Source of the DNA: Streptomyces sp. SLBN-31
Lineage (GTDB): Bacteria; Actinomycetota; Actinomycetes; Streptomycetales; Streptomycetaceae
DNA: 64,000 nt
Reading direction: 5' to 3'
Assembly: GCF_006715395.1 (NCBI RefSeq)
Contig: NZ_VFNC01000003.1
Coordinates: 806,001 to 870,000 of the forward strand
Shown: piece after piece, positions 1-8,959 of the stretch
Position numbering within the stretch: the first letter of the stretch is position 1
Layout of the letters: every line of letters begins with the position of its first letter
Position numbers and translations under genes: made by a program
Notes under the pieces: model-generated
What the model saw: only the letters and a program-made list of their open reading frames with translations
Told to the model about the DNA's origin: nothing
Databases searched by the model: none

Positions 1-1
1 G

Positions 2-1066
2 GACCGGCTCGGCACCAAGAAGGTGCTGACCATCGGGGTCGTGCTGTTCACCGCGGGCCAGCTCGGATTCGCCTTCTCCCCCTCGTACGGCACGGCCCTC
101 GCCTCCCGCGCCCTGCTCGGCTGCGGTGACGCGATGACGTTCATCAGCGTGCTGCGGCTCGGCACCCGCTGGTTCCCGGCCCGGCGCGGTCCGTTGGTCG
201 CCCAGCTCGCGGGCCTGGTCGGCATGGCCGGCAACCTGGTCTCCACCCTGGTCATCGCCCGGCTGCTGCACGGCGTCGGCTGGACCGCGGCGTTCGCGGG
301 CAGCGCGCTCGCCGGCGTCGTCGTCCTCGTCCTGATGCTGCTCTTCCTCCGGGACCACCCCGAGGGGCATGAGCCGGAGCCCGTGCCGCACCAGGGAGCG
401 GCCTACGTCCGCCGTCAGATCGCCGCCTCCTGGCGGGAGCCGGGGACCCGCCTCGGCCTGTGGGTGCACTTCACCACCCAGTTCCCGGCGATGGTGTTCC
501 TGCTGCTGTGGGGCCTGCCGTTCCTGGTCCAGGCGCAGGGCCTGTCCCGGGCCACGGCGGGCGAACTGCTGACCCTGGTCGTGCTGTCGAACATGCTGAT
601 CGGGCTCGTCTACGGCCAGATCGTCGCCCGGCACCACGCGGCCCGGCTGCCGCTGGCGCTCGGCACGGTCGGCGCGACGGCGCTGATGTGGGCGGTGACG
701 CTGGCCTGGCCGGGCGAGCACGCGCCGATGTGGCTGCTGGTCGTGCTGTGCGCGGTGCTCGGGGCCTGCGGACCGGCGTCGATGATCGGCTTCGACTTCG
801 CCCGCCCGGCCAACCCGCCCGAGCGGCAGGGCACGGCCTCCGGCATCACCAACATGGGCGGTTTCGTGGCCTCGATGACCACGCTGTTCCTTATCGGCGT
901 CCTGCTGGACGCGACCGGCGACGACTACACCGTCGCCTTCTGCGCGGTGTTCGTGCTCCAGGCGCTGGGCGTCGGTCAGATCCTGCGGCTGCGCGGGCGG
1001 GTGGCCCGGCGGGAGCGGGAGCGGCTGGTGGCCAGCCGGGTGGAGACGGTGCACGTGCCCGCCTGA
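2..1066 (+). CDS. MFS transporter, C-terminal part (truncated by window edge)
   Basis: The open frame enters from the left edge with DRLGTKKVL, the typical loop 2-3 motif of major facilitator transporters, so the N-terminal helices lie outside the window. About ten hydrophobic segments follow, including LLLWGLPFLVQAQGLS and a run near the end that finishes with a basic tail (RGRVARRERERL). This is the inner-membrane permease architecture. The substrate cannot be read from the sequence. The stop at 1064-1066 is followed by the convergent isomerase-type gene 86 bases on. The family call is firm and the substrate is unknown. Confidence 0.85.
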   Translation, partial: DRLGTKKVLTIGVVLFTAGQLGFAFSPSYGTALASRALLGCGDAMTFISVLRLGTRWFPARRGPLVAQLAGLVGMAGNLVSTLVIARLLHGVGWTAAFAGSALAGVVVLVLMLLFLRDHPEGHEPEPVPHQGAAYVRRQIAASWREPGTRLGLWVHFTTQFPAMVFLLLWGLPFLVQAQGLSRATAGELLTLVVLSNMLIGLVYGQIVARHHAARLPLALGTVGATALMWAVTLAWPGEHAPMWLLVVLCAVLGACGPASMIGFDFARPANPPERQGTASGITNMGGFVASMTTLFLIGVLLDATGDDYTVAFCAVFVLQALGVGQILRLRGRVARRERERLVASRVETVHVPA

Positions 1067-1151
1067 CGCGCACGGCCCACCTGCGGGTTCTGCCCGGGGG
1101 GACCGGCACAGGGCGCATCCTGTGCCGGTGGAGCCGGCCCCACGCGTCGTC

Positions 1152-1976
1152 CTACCGGGTGACCGCGAAGTTCCGCAGGATCGCCGCCGTCAGCTGGGGG
1201 TCGCCCTCCGCCTTCACCCGGTCCGCCACCGCGTCCGCCGTCACCCGGCCGCAGGCCAGGCGCACAAACGTCTCCCAGTCGAGGGTGAGGGTGGCGGCGG
1301 GACCGAGCGCGGGGGCCGTCTCCAGGGTGCCGCGGCCCTGGATGTCGACCCGGATGGTGCGCAGGAACTCGATGGGGCCGTGCACGTCGAAGACGATCGC
1401 CGAACTGCGCGGCGCGTCCGCCCGTTCGGCCACGACCACGGGCAGCTCGCCGAGCAGGACGTCCCGCGCGATGTGCGCGCCGGGGGAGTCCAGGTTGCCC
1501 GGACGGCCGAGGGCCGCGCGCAGGTCCTGCTCGTGCACCCACACGTTGAACGCGTGGGACCGCATGGACTCCTCCAGCGTCAGCTCCGTGCCGAGCGGGC
1601 CGCGCACCTTGGTCCCCGGGTCCCGGGACTCGTTGCGCAGCTGGCGGTTGCGGCGGATGATCACGTACTCGAGCTCGGAGGTCATCTCCGGCGCCGTGTG
1701 GTGGCGGCGCACGTCGACCTGCATCTCCATGTAGCGCTGGTGGTCGTTGGTGACGTGGAACAGATCGCGCGGCAGCGTGTGGATGGGCCGCGGGTCGCCG
1801 AGCATCTCGCAGTCCAGTCCCATGACATGGGAGACGATGTCGCGGACCGACCAGCCGGGGCACGGCGTCCGCCGGTTCCACTCTCCCTCCACAAGTGGCC
1901 CGACCAGCTCGGATATCGCTTCGATGGAATGCGTCCAGGCGTCGGCGTAGGGCTGGAGGGTGGGATGCAGACTCAC
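1152..1976 (-). CDS. Maleylpyruvate isomerase family (mycothiol-dependent, DinB-like) protein
   Basis: A 274-aa protein. The N-terminal half has the DinB-like helical-bundle signature of the maleylpyruvate isomerase/TIGR03083 family (SELVGPLVEGEWNRRTPCPGWSVRDIVSHV, with the conserved CPGWSVRD segment). A C-terminal half with SCP2-like beta character (TLTLDWETFVRLACGR) follows. Known members use mycothiol as cofactor for isomerase or thiol-transfer chemistry, but the substrate here is unknown. I chose the GTG at 1976 because GAGGGG lies about nine bases upstream. An in-frame extension to 2126 is possible but its sequence is low-complexity and not protein-like. It is divergent from the nitrilase gene at 2195. 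Confidence 0.8.
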   Translation of the reverse strand: MSLHPTLQPYADAWTHSIEAISELVGPLVEGEWNRRTPCPGWSVRDIVSHVMGLDCEMLGDPRPIHTLPRDLFHVTNDHQRYMEMQVDVRRHHTAPEMTSELEYVIIRRNRQLRNESRDPGTKVRGPLGTELTLEESMRSHAFNVWVHEQDLRAALGRPGNLDSPGAHIARDVLLGELPVVVAERADAPRSSAIVFDVHGPIEFLRTIRVDIQGRGTLETAPALGPAATLTLDWETFVRLACGRVTADAVADRVKAEGDPQLTAAILRNFAVTR

Positions 1977-2194
1977 GGAACGGGACCCCTCGGCGGTCGG
2001 TACACGGGCGGTTGGTGGCGGCTTTGCCAGTGGGAGGTGGCTGCACTCGGCGCGGTCTTGAGACTCCCCCCGTTCTCGGCTGCGCTCGAACCGGGTGGAC
2101 CCCCAAGTTACGCTGCTGTGAGGCACCCCGGCAGTGCTTTCGTGTGACGATCGTAGGCCCGTATCAACGGCTCGAATGCCAGGACGGTGGTAGT

Positions 2195-2992
2195 GTGCGC
2201 GCCTCTCTCATCCAGATCGCCGTAGAAGAGGGCGAATCGGTCGAAGCCCGTCGTGGGCGTGTGGCGTCCCTGGTGAGGGAGCAGGCCGGGGCCGACCTGG
2301 TCGTGCTGCCGGAGCTGTGGACCACGGGCGCCTTCGCCTACGAGGAGTTCGGCACCGAGGCCGAGCCGCTGGAGGGGCCGACCTACGAGGCCATGGCCAA
2401 GGCGGCGAGTGACGCGGGCGTGTGGCTGCACGCGGGCTCCATCCCCGAACGGGACCCGGAGGGCCCGCTGTACAACACCTCCCTCCTCTTCTCGCCGTCC
2501 GGCGACCTCGCCGCCGCCTACCGGAAGATCCACCGCTTCGGCTTCGACAAGGGCGAGGCCGTGCTGATGGGCGCGGGCCGCGAACTGGTGACGGTCCGGC
2601 TGCCCGGGACGACCCTCGGTGTCGCCACCTGCTACGACCTCCGTTTCCCCGAACTCTTCCGCGGCCTCGTCGACGCCGGCGCCGAGACCCTGGTGGTCCC
2701 GGCGGGCTGGCCCGAGCGCCGCCGGGCGCACTGGACGCTGCTGGCCCGGGCGCGGGCGGTCGAGAACCAGGCGTTCGTGCTCGCCTGTGGAACGGCCGGG
2801 ACCCACGCGGGAGTTCCGCAGGCGGGTCACTCGATCGTGGTGGACCCCTGGGGCGAGGTGCTGGCAGAGGCGGGAGCCGGCGAGGAGGTCCTCACCGTGG
2901 ACTTCGACCCCGCCAAGGTCGCCACGACCCGGGAGCAGTTCCCGGCCCTGAAGGACCGCATGCTGGGCCTGGAACCCCCGCACCGGGTCTGA
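2195..2992 (+). CDS. Carbon-nitrogen (nitrilase superfamily) hydrolase
   Basis: A 265-aa cytosolic enzyme of the Nit/omega-amidase branch, which hydrolyses C-N bonds of small amides. The Glu-Lys-Cys triad is visible: E40 in VVLPELW, K111 in AYRKIHRFG and C146 in GVATCYDLRFPE. Length matches the family (about 265-280 aa). The GTG at 2195 is chosen because homology begins at once (VRASLIQIA) and a GGACGG-type ribosome site precedes it. Upstream in-frame codons to 1895 overlap the divergent promoter and look like shadow sequence. Exact substrate (for example omega-amides or deaminated glutathione) is not determinable. Confidence 0.88.
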   Translation: MRASLIQIAVEEGESVEARRGRVASLVREQAGADLVVLPELWTTGAFAYEEFGTEAEPLEGPTYEAMAKAASDAGVWLHAGSIPERDPEGPLYNTSLLFSPSGDLAAAYRKIHRFGFDKGEAVLMGAGRELVTVRLPGTTLGVATCYDLRFPELFRGLVDAGAETLVVPAGWPERRRAHWTLLARARAVENQAFVLACGTAGTHAGVPQAGHSIVVDPWGEVLAEAGAGEEVLTVDFDPAKVATTREQFPALKDRMLGLEPPHRV

Positions 2993-3018
2993 CGGCGCAC
3001 GGGGTACGGGGCCGTCAG
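2989..3018. terminator. Short convergent hairpin between nitrilase and LURP-one genes
   Basis: CTGACGGC at 2989-2996 pairs with GCCGTCAG at 3011-3018 around a 14-base loop. The 8-bp stem covers both stop codons of the convergent genes. It has no T tract, so termination is inferred from position only. Confidence 0.4.
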
Positions 3019-3506
3019 TCGTCCCGGTCCTTCTCCGCCAGGTGGATCACGCACACCGCCACCGCGATCAGCAGCGCCGGGTCGGCGTCGTCGCGGACCA
3101 TGTCGACGCCGTAGGTCTCCCGGACGTGCAGCCAGCGCCGGGAGACGACCGCGAGCAGCTCACCGTCGTACTCGACGACGAACTCCCGGTCCAGGATCTT
3201 GCCGCTGACGTCGAGTTCGGAGCCGTCGGCCAGGGACACCCGGTAGTGGTTGCGCAGCAGGGACAGGCGCTTGCGCCTGATGGTGGCCAGGGCCGCGCCG
3301 TCCCGTTCGATGACCATGGTGTCGCGCAGCGCGAACATCTTCTGGTGAATGTCGATCAGGACCCGTCCCTGGGTGTCCTTCAGCTCGAAGGTGTCCCTCA
3401 GGCGCATGGCCTTGCCGTCGACGAGGAACGCCTTGTCGCCGCGCTCGTCCTCGATCCAGTAGTCCTCGCCGAAGCCGAGGAGCCGGTCGCGTACCTGGAA
3501 TCTCAT
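3015..3506 (-). CDS. LURP-one-related family protein
   Basis: A 163-aa protein beginning MRFQVRDRLL. It contains the tubby-like LURP-one/scramblase-related fold throughout: DYWIEDERGDKAFLVDGKAM, FELKDTQGRVLIDI and the late LHVRETYGVDM segment. In bacteria these beta-barrel proteins are mostly uncharacterised and may bind lipid or act as cytosolic scaffolds. The ATG at 3506 has GGGGTGGGGAC directly upstream. The 28-residue in-frame extension is low-complexity and was rejected. It converges on the nitrilase gene with 22 bases between stops. Family confident, function unknown. Confidence 0.85.
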   Translation of the reverse strand: MRFQVRDRLLGFGEDYWIEDERGDKAFLVDGKAMRLRDTFELKDTQGRVLIDIHQKMFALRDTMVIERDGAALATIRRKRLSLLRNHYRVSLADGSELDVSGKILDREFVVEYDGELLAVVSRRWLHVRETYGVDMVRDDADPALLIAVAVCVIHLAEKDRDD

Positions 3507-3749
3507 GTCCCCACCCCTTCCCCGGCCGCGCCTCGGGAACGCCGCCGGTAGGCCGACGGGCTGACGCCCCCTCGCACCGCTCGCGGCCACGCCCCGACCT
3601 GACCGGACCCCGTACTCGACCGGGCCGAGGGGTGTCTCGCAGATGAACTTCGCTCGTGTGTGCGGAAGTTGTCCAACCCAACCTGAGACCGCCGAGTCGG
3701 ATCAGGCACAGGGCGCACAGCGCCGCACAGAGCTTCCGGAGGTCTCGTC

Positions 3750-4610
3750 ATGCTCTCTCGTCCCGTCCACCGCCGGATGACCCGTACCGTCTCGGCGGCG
3801 GCCCTCGTCCTCGGCACGGCCCTGGCCGCCCCGCTCGCCCTCTCCGGCACCGCGGGAGCGGCGACCGCCTCGGCCGGCGCCTCGGTCAACCAGTACGACT
3901 GGCAGCTCACCTACCGGGCCGCCGCCGGCCAGGCGAACAAGGCCACCGTCACCGCCTCGCTCACCGCCGACAAGACGGGCATCACGTACCTGATCGACGA
4001 CGTCGTCCCGATAGCCGCCGGCCACGACTGCGTCCACCCCGCCGCCTCGGACCTCACCAGGGTCTCCTGCACCGTCACCTTCGTGGACAGCCAGGACCCG
4101 TACCCGGGTGTGATCGTGGACCTCGGCGACGGCAACGACACGCTCAGGTACGCCAACGGCAGCGACCAGATCTACACCTACGCCCAGATCGTCCTGGGCA
4201 CCGGCAACGACCGCGCGACCGACTCCGGCCGCCTCGACGGCGCCTACGTCTCCGGCGGTTCGGGCAACGACATGATCACCGTCGGCGCGGAGGGCCTGGC
4301 CTGGGGCGAGGACGGCAACGACACGATCACCGCGAGCGGCGGCGACAACATCGTGCAGGGCGGCCGGGGCAACGACGTGCTGCACGGCGGAAACGGCGCC
4401 CAGTACCTCTCCGGGGACGACGGCAACGACACCGTCACCGGCGGATCCGACGCCGACTCCCTCTACGGCGGCAAGGGCGACGACGTCCTGTACGGCAACA
4501 GCGGCAACGACAAGCTCTACGGCAACAGTGGCGACGACAGGCTGTACGGGGGCCCCGGCAAGGACACGCTCTCCGGTGGCCCGGGTAAGGACGTGGTCCG
4601 CCAGGGCTGA
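3750..4610 (+). CDS. Secreted calcium-binding (RTX/hemolysin-type repeat) protein
   Basis: A 286-aa protein with a Sec signal peptide (basic start, ALVLGTALAAPLALSG, cleavage near TAGAATA). The second half is built of nonapeptide RTX-like units of the GGxGNDxL type, for example GGSGNDMI, GGRGNDVL, GGKGDDVLYG, GGPGKDTLSG. These form calcium-stabilised parallel beta-rolls. The first part (residues about 35-130) is an Ig-like or unknown beta region. No adhesin or enzyme domain is attached. The ribosome site GGAGGT lies 8 bases before the ATG. Likely extracellular; role unknown. Ends at a strong bidirectional hairpin. Confidence 0.85.
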   Translation: MLSRPVHRRMTRTVSAAALVLGTALAAPLALSGTAGAATASAGASVNQYDWQLTYRAAAGQANKATVTASLTADKTGITYLIDDVVPIAAGHDCVHPAASDLTRVSCTVTFVDSQDPYPGVIVDLGDGNDTLRYANGSDQIYTYAQIVLGTGNDRATDSGRLDGAYVSGGSGNDMITVGAEGLAWGEDGNDTITASGGDNIVQGGRGNDVLHGGNGAQYLSGDDGNDTVTGGSDADSLYGGKGDDVLYGNSGNDKLYGNSGDDRLYGGPGKDTLSGGPGKDVVRQG

Positions 4611-4612
4611 GA

Positions 4613-4647
4613 AAGGTCCGGTCGGCTGCCCCGGCCGACCGGACCTT
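4613..4647. terminator. Bidirectional rho-independent hairpin
   Basis: A 13-bp perfect stem (AAGGTCCGGTCGG pairing with CCGACCGGACCTT, loop closing by a further C-G pair) sits in the 41 bases between two convergent stops. The ends are A-rich on one side and TT on the other, suiting both directions. Confidence 0.8.
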
Positions 4648-4651
4648 CGTT

Positions 4652-4903
4652 TCAGACGCCGTAACCGTCGCTGTAGCCGTCCCGCCGATGCGTGGCGCGC
4701 TCCTCGTCGATGACCGGCGTCGTGGGCGGTACCACCACTCGGCGACGTCGGGCGATGCTGCTGAAGGTGCTCACACCGATCAGCCCGACGATCATGAGGA
4801 TGATGCCGACCAGGTCGAGGTTGACCCCCTGCATGTGCCAGTCGGTCGCGAAAGTGAGGATGGCTCCCGCGGCGATGAGGATGATGCATCCGCCGAGGCC
4901 CAT
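4652..4903 (-). CDS. Small DUF6458-type membrane protein
   Basis: An 83-aa protein with two predicted membrane helices, CIILIAAGAILTFAT (about 5-20) and VGIILMIVGLIGVSTF (about 30-48), separated by the DWHMQGVNLDLV loop. A basic segment RRRRVVV and a polar C-terminus with a Tyr/Gly-rich end (GYSDGYGV) follow. This pattern matches the actinobacterial DUF6458 family of unknown function. The ATG at 4903 has GGGAGG 8 bases upstream; the longer frame to 4990 is rejected for lack of a ribosome site. Probably monocistronic. Confidence 0.75.
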   Translation of the reverse strand: MGLGGCIILIAAGAILTFATDWHMQGVNLDLVGIILMIVGLIGVSTFSSIARRRRVVVPPTTPVIDEERATHRRDGYSDGYGV

Positions 4904-5004
4904 GAGTGTCGCCTCCCTGTCCGGTCCGGTGGTTCCGGACTTCCGGTCAACTCCGTGTACCCGGACACGCCCTGACCATGCGGAGGCCATCGCTCACGTC
5001 ACGT

Positions 5005-6303
5005 CTACGCCTCCAGGAAGGCCACCAGCGCGTTCGCCAGCAGGAACGGGTCGTCCGCGCCGCACAGTTCGCGCACGCTGTGCATCGACAGGATCGCGAC
5101 GCCGATGTCGACGGTCCGGATGCCGTGCCGGGCCGCGGTGATCGGTCCGATGGTGGTGCCGCACGGCATGGAGTTGTTGGAGACGAAGGACTGGAACGGC
5201 ACGCCCGCCTTCTCGCAGGCGGCGGCGAACACCGCGCGGCCCGAACCGTCCGTGGCGTAGCGGTTGTTGACGTTGACCTTGAGGATGGGGCCGCCGTTGA
5301 CGCGCGGGTGGTGCGTCGGGTCGTGCCGCTCCGCGTAGTTGGGGTGCACCGCGTGGCCCGTGTCGGAGGAGAGGCAGACCGTGCCCGCGAAGGCCCTGGC
5401 CCGGTCCTCGAAGGAGCCGCCGCGCGCGAACACCGAGCGCTCCAGCACGTTCCCGAGCAGTGGGCCGTCCGCGCCCGTGTCCGACTGCGAGCCGTTCTCC
5501 TCGTGGTCGAAGGCGGCCAGCACCGGGATGCAGGGGAGTTCGGAGCCCCCGGCGGCCACCGCGGTCAGCGCGGCCACGGCCGAGTGCACGGACAGCAGGT
5601 TGTCCATCCGGGGCCCGGCGAGCAGTTCCTGGTCCCGGCCCAGGTAGGCGGGCGGTTCCACGGAGTGCGTCATCAGGTCCCAGCCGGTGACCTCGCCGGC
5701 GCCGAGACCGGACTCCTCCTTCAGGAAGGCGATCAGGTCGCCGTCGCGCACGTCGTGGCCGAGCCCCCACACGGGCTGCAGATGACGCTGCTTGTCGAGT
5801 TTGAGGCCCTCCGCCGAGACCGAACGGTCCAGGTGGATGGCGAGCTGGGGCACCCGCAGCAGCGGCCGGTCGACGTTCACCAGGCGGGTCGAGCCGTCCC
5901 GCAGGGTCAGCCGGCCGGCCAGGCCCAGGTCGCGGTCCAGCCAGGAGTTGAGCAGGGGGCCGCCGTAGATCTCCACGGCAACCTGGCGCCAGCCGTGCGC
6001 CCCGGTGTCCGGCCGGGGCTTGACCCGCAGGTTGGGGGAGTCGGTGTGGGCGCCGACGATACGGAACGGCGTGTGGGGCGCCGCGCCCTCGGGGACGTAC
6101 CAGGCGATGATCGCGCCGCCGCGCAGCACGTACTTGCCACCGGTCGTCCCGTCCCAGGCGTCCGTCTCCGCGACCTGCCGGAAACCAGCCTTCTCCAGCC
6201 GCTCGGCGGTGCTCGCCACGGCGTGGTACGGCGAGGGACTCGCCGTCAGGAAGGACATGAGGTCGTCGGTGTGGCCGCGGTCGAAGCGGGGGGGTTCGCT
6301 CAT
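5005..6303 (-). CDS. apeB: M18 family aminopeptidase
   Basis: A 432-aa cytosolic zinc metallopeptidase that removes N-terminal residues, typically acidic ones, from peptides. Visible metal and catalytic signatures are IVGAHTDSPNLRVKP (first His-x-Asp), AAFDHEENGS (Asp and the Glu-Glu pair) and SNNSMPCGTTIGPI, SSDTGHAVHPNYAERH near the end. Length is normal for M18. I prefer the ATG at 6303 over the GTG at 6312 because AAGGTG lies six bases before it. The next gene upstream (acyl-CoA dehydrogenase) is separated by a hairpin, so this is probably its own transcription unit. Confidence 0.9.
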   Translation of the reverse strand: MSEPPRFDRGHTDDLMSFLTASPSPYHAVASTAERLEKAGFRQVAETDAWDGTTGGKYVLRGGAIIAWYVPEGAAPHTPFRIVGAHTDSPNLRVKPRPDTGAHGWRQVAVEIYGGPLLNSWLDRDLGLAGRLTLRDGSTRLVNVDRPLLRVPQLAIHLDRSVSAEGLKLDKQRHLQPVWGLGHDVRDGDLIAFLKEESGLGAGEVTGWDLMTHSVEPPAYLGRDQELLAGPRMDNLLSVHSAVAALTAVAAGGSELPCIPVLAAFDHEENGSQSDTGADGPLLGNVLERSVFARGGSFEDRARAFAGTVCLSSDTGHAVHPNYAERHDPTHHPRVNGGPILKVNVNNRYATDGSGRAVFAAACEKAGVPFQSFVSNNSMPCGTTIGPITAARHGIRTVDIGVAILSMHSVRELCGADDPFLLANALVAFLEA

Positions 6304-6328
6304 GGTGTTCACCTTAACGACGTACGAA

Positions 6329-6367
6329 GGCCCGCTCCGCGCGTACCGGAAGTACGGGGAGCGGGCC
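6329..6367 (-). terminator. Hairpin downstream of acyl-CoA dehydrogenase
   Basis: GGCCCGCTCC at 6329-6338 pairs exactly with GGAGCGGGCC at 6358-6367. The 19-base loop has an internal GTAC repeat that can pair further. It lies just past the stop of the minus-strand dehydrogenase, as expected for its terminator. No strong T tract. Confidence 0.6.
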
Positions 6368-6382
6368 CTGTGCGGGGGGTGA

Positions 6383-8209
6383 CTAGAACGCGGCCTCGTC
6401 CAGTTCCATCAGGTCCAGGTCGACGTTCTCGGCGAGCTTGCGCGCGCCCGTGACGCCGGGCAGGACGTTGGCCGCGAAGAACTTCGCCGCCGCGATCTTG
6501 CCGCTGTAGAACGCCTTGTCCTTGGCGGAGGCGGACGGGAGCTTCTCGGCGGCGACCGCGGCGCCCTTGAGGAGCAGGTAGCCGACGACCACGTCACCGG
6601 AGGCCATGAGCAGGCGGGTGGTGTTCAGGCCCACCTTGTAGATGTTCTTGGTGTCCTGCTCGGTGGCCGCGAGGTCGGTCAGCATCAGGCCGACGATCGC
6701 CTCCAGCTCGACGGCGGCCTTCGCCAGGTGTTCGCGGGCGCCCGCCAGATCCTCGCCGCCGGTGCCCAGCGCCAGGAACTTCTTGATGTCCTCGGCGAGG
6801 GAGTTCAGCGCCGCGCCCTGGTTGCGCACGATCTTCCGGAAGAAGAAGTCCTGGCCCTGGATCGCGGTCGTGCCCTCGTACAGGGTGTCGATCTTGGCGT
6901 CCCGGATGTACTGCTCGATCGGGTACTCCTGAAGGAACCCGGAGCCGCCGAAGGTCTGCAGCGACTGGGCGAGCTGCTCGTAGCCCTTCTCGGAGCCGTA
7001 GCCCTTGACGATCGGCAGGAGCAGGTCGTTGAGCGCGTGCTCGGTCTTGGCGTCCTCGCCGTTCGCCTCCTTGATCTGGATGGCGTCCTGGATCGAGGCG
7101 GTGTACATCACCAGCGCGCGCATGCCCTCCGCGTACGCCTTCTGCGTCATGAGCGAGCGGCGCACGTCGGGGTGGTGGGTGATGGTGACCTTGGGCGCGG
7201 ACTTGTCCATGAAGTTCGCCAGGTCGGGGCCCTGGACGCGCTCCTTGGCGTACTCCAGCGCGTTCAGGTAGCCCGTCGACAGCGTCGAGATGGCCTTCGT
7301 GCCGACCATCATGCGGGCGAACTCGATGATCCGGAACATCTGGCGGATGCCGTCGTGCTTGTCGCCGATCAGCCAGCCCTTGGCGGGGTGCTGGTCGCCG
7401 AACGTCATCTCGCACGTGTTGGAGGCCTTCAGGCCCATCTTGTGCTCGACGTTCGTGGCGTAGACGCCGTTGCGCTCGCCCAGCTCGCCGGTCTCGAAGT
7501 CGAAGAGATACTTCGGGACCAGGAAGAGGGACAGGCCCTTGGTGCCGGGGCCGGCGCCCTCGGGGCGGGCGAGGACGTAGTGGAGGATGTTCTCCTCCAT
7601 GTCGTGCTCACCGGAGGTGATGAAGCGCTTCACGCCCTCGATGTGCCAGGAGCCGTCCTCCTGCTGCACCGCCTTGGTGCGGCCGGCGCCGACGTCGGAG
7701 CCCGCGTCGGGCTCGGTGAGCACCATCGTCGAACCCCACCGCTTGTCCACGGCGATCTTCGCGATGTGCTTCTGTACGTCGTTGCCCTCGTCGAAGAGGA
7801 TGCCGGCGAACGCCGGGCCGGAGGCGTACATCCACACGGCCGGGTTCGAGCCGAGCAGCAGCTCCGCGTAGGCCCAGATCAGGGAGCGCGGCGAGGTGGT
7901 GCCGCCGATCTCCTCGGGCAGGCCCAGGCGCCAGTACTCCGACTCCATGAAGGCGTTGTAGCTCTTCTTGAAGGACGCCGGGACGGGCGCGGTGTTCGTC
8001 TCGGGGTCGAAGACCGGCGGGTTGCGGTCGGCGTCCGCGAAGGACTCCGCCAGCTCGTTCTCCGCGAGCCGGGTGAGCTCCTCGAGGATGCTCTTCGCGG
8101 TCTCCGCGTCCATCTCCGCGAACGGGCCGGAGCCGTACACCTGGTCCCGTCCGAGGACTTCGAACAGGTTGAACTCGATGTCGCGGAGATTCGACTTGTA
8201 GTGCCCCAT
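6383..8209 (-). CDS. Long-form acyl-CoA dehydrogenase
   Basis: A 608-aa flavoenzyme expected to catalyse alpha,beta-dehydrogenation of acyl-CoA in fatty-acid or related degradation. Features in order: an N-terminal extension starting [20 protein letters not shown], typical of the long actinobacterial/MmgC-like group; the helical domain with GTTSPRS; the FAD-contacting segment [19 protein letters not shown]; and the C-terminal helical domain with [23 protein letters not shown] and [14 protein letters not shown], containing the likely catalytic Glu region. A further C-terminal helical extension ends [10 protein letters not shown]. Longer than classical ACADs (about 380 aa), as usual for this subgroup. 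The upstream region carries two similar palindromes that may be operator sites. Confidence 0.9.
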   Translation of the reverse strand: MGHYKSNLRDIEFNLFEVLGRDQVYGSGPFAEMDAETAKSILEELTRLAENELAESFADADRNPPVFDPETNTAPVPASFKKSYNAFMESEYWRLGLPEEIGGTTSPRSLIWAYAELLLGSNPAVWMYASGPAFAGILFDEGNDVQKHIAKIAVDKRWGSTMVLTEPDAGSDVGAGRTKAVQQEDGSWHIEGVKRFITSGEHDMEENILHYVLARPEGAGPGTKGLSLFLVPKYLFDFETGELGERNGVYATNVEHKMGLKASNTCEMTFGDQHPAKGWLIGDKHDGIRQMFRIIEFARMMVGTKAISTLSTGYLNALEYAKERVQGPDLANFMDKSAPKVTITHHPDVRRSLMTQKAYAEGMRALVMYTASIQDAIQIKEANGEDAKTEHALNDLLLPIVKGYGSEKGYEQLAQSLQTFGGSGFLQEYPIEQYIRDAKIDTLYEGTTAIQGQDFFFRKIVRNQGAALNSLAEDIKKFLALGTGGEDLAGAREHLAKAAVELEAIVGLMLTDLAATEQDTKNIYKVGLNTTRLLMASGDVVVGYLLLKGAAVAAEKLPSASAKDKAFYSGKIAAAKFFAANVLPGVTGARKLAENVDLDLMELDEAAF

Positions 8210-8277
8210 GGCGACAGCTCCGTAAGAGAGATCGGCGAGGCACTGACGTGGATCCTCGCGCCTGCTTCTAGTTCACG

Positions 8278-8314
8278 TACCAACAAGTAGCTCCGATGAT
8301 GCTACCCGTCGGTA
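8278..8314. promoter_or_regulatory. Twin imperfect palindromes upstream of acyl-CoA dehydrogenase
   Basis: TACCAACAAGTA at 8278-8289 and TACCCGTCGGTA at 8303-8314 are two half-related 12-mers of the form TACC/GGTA. They are 25 bases apart, and one is close to the inverted copy of the other. They lie 68-105 bases before the dehydrogenase start and inside its likely promoter. The arrangement resembles TetR-family operators on fatty-acid genes; the cognate regulator is not in the window. Confidence 0.45.
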
Positions 8315-8381
8315 ATAAGAAGCAACCCCGTTCCGGACATCTGTGACCGAGCCCTCGTGCGGGGTCAGTAGTCTGTGGGGC

Positions 8382-8849
8382 ATGTACGGCTACGACCAGA
8401 ACGTTGGGGCCCAGCAGCAGTACGGCGTCCCGCCGCAGCAGCAGATGCCGGGCGGGTACGGCCAGCAGCCGCCGCTGTACCCCGAGCCGTCCCCGCCCTC
8501 GCTGGCGGACGCGGTGCGCGCCTTCACCACCGGCCAGATGTCGGCGGAGGACTTCCAGCAGGTCTTCGCCACGTCCAAGGTGTACTGCCCGCGCGGTGAC
8601 AACCCCGGCTTCCTCGCCCTGCACAACACCCAGCAGCCGGTCATCCCGATGTTCACCTCCCTCAAGGAGCTGCGCCGGTACGCGGGCAAGGAGTCCAAGT
8701 ACTTCGTGATCACGGGCGCCGAGGTGATCGACCTCCTTCCGACCGGCTACGGCTTCGTCCTGGACATGGAGGGCGAGCACCGGATGGTGTTCGACGCGAA
8801 GGCGGTCGAGCAGATGGTGGAGTTCGCGATGAGACGGATGTACGGCTGA
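8382..8849 (+). CDS. SseB-family protein with Gln/Pro-rich N-terminus
   Basis: A 155-aa protein. Residues 1-45 are rich in Gln, Pro, Gly and Tyr (QNVGAQQQYGVPPQQQ). Residues about 50-150 form an SseB-like domain with FLALHNTQQPVIPMFTSLKELRRYAGKESKYFVITGAEVIDLLPTGYGFVLD, the conserved type of that fold. Related proteins in Streptomyces are of unknown function and may be protein-interaction modules. The ATG at 8382 is chosen since homology and the YGYD start follow; upstream GTG at 8343 lacks a good ribosome site. It is divergent from the acyl-CoA dehydrogenase. Confidence 0.75.
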   Translation: MYGYDQNVGAQQQYGVPPQQQMPGGYGQQPPLYPEPSPPSLADAVRAFTTGQMSAEDFQQVFATSKVYCPRGDNPGFLALHNTQQPVIPMFTSLKELRRYAGKESKYFVITGAEVIDLLPTGYGFVLDMEGEHRMVFDAKAVEQMVEFAMRRMYG

Positions 8850-8865
8850 GCCGACGCCGTCGCCG

Positions 8866-8895
8866 GGAGCCCGGAGGGAATGCCCTCCGGGCTCC
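8866..8895 (+). terminator. Rho-independent terminator after SseB gene
   Basis: A 13-bp perfect stem (GGAGCCCGGAGGG with CCCTCCGGGCTCC) closes a four-base loop and is followed by TTCTGTTGT. This is one of the most convincing terminators in the window. Confidence 0.85.
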
Positions 8896-8959
8896 TTCTG
8901 TTGTGGGGTGGCAGAAAGTTCAATGCTCAACTAAACTGGCCGCACAAGGAGGTACCGAC

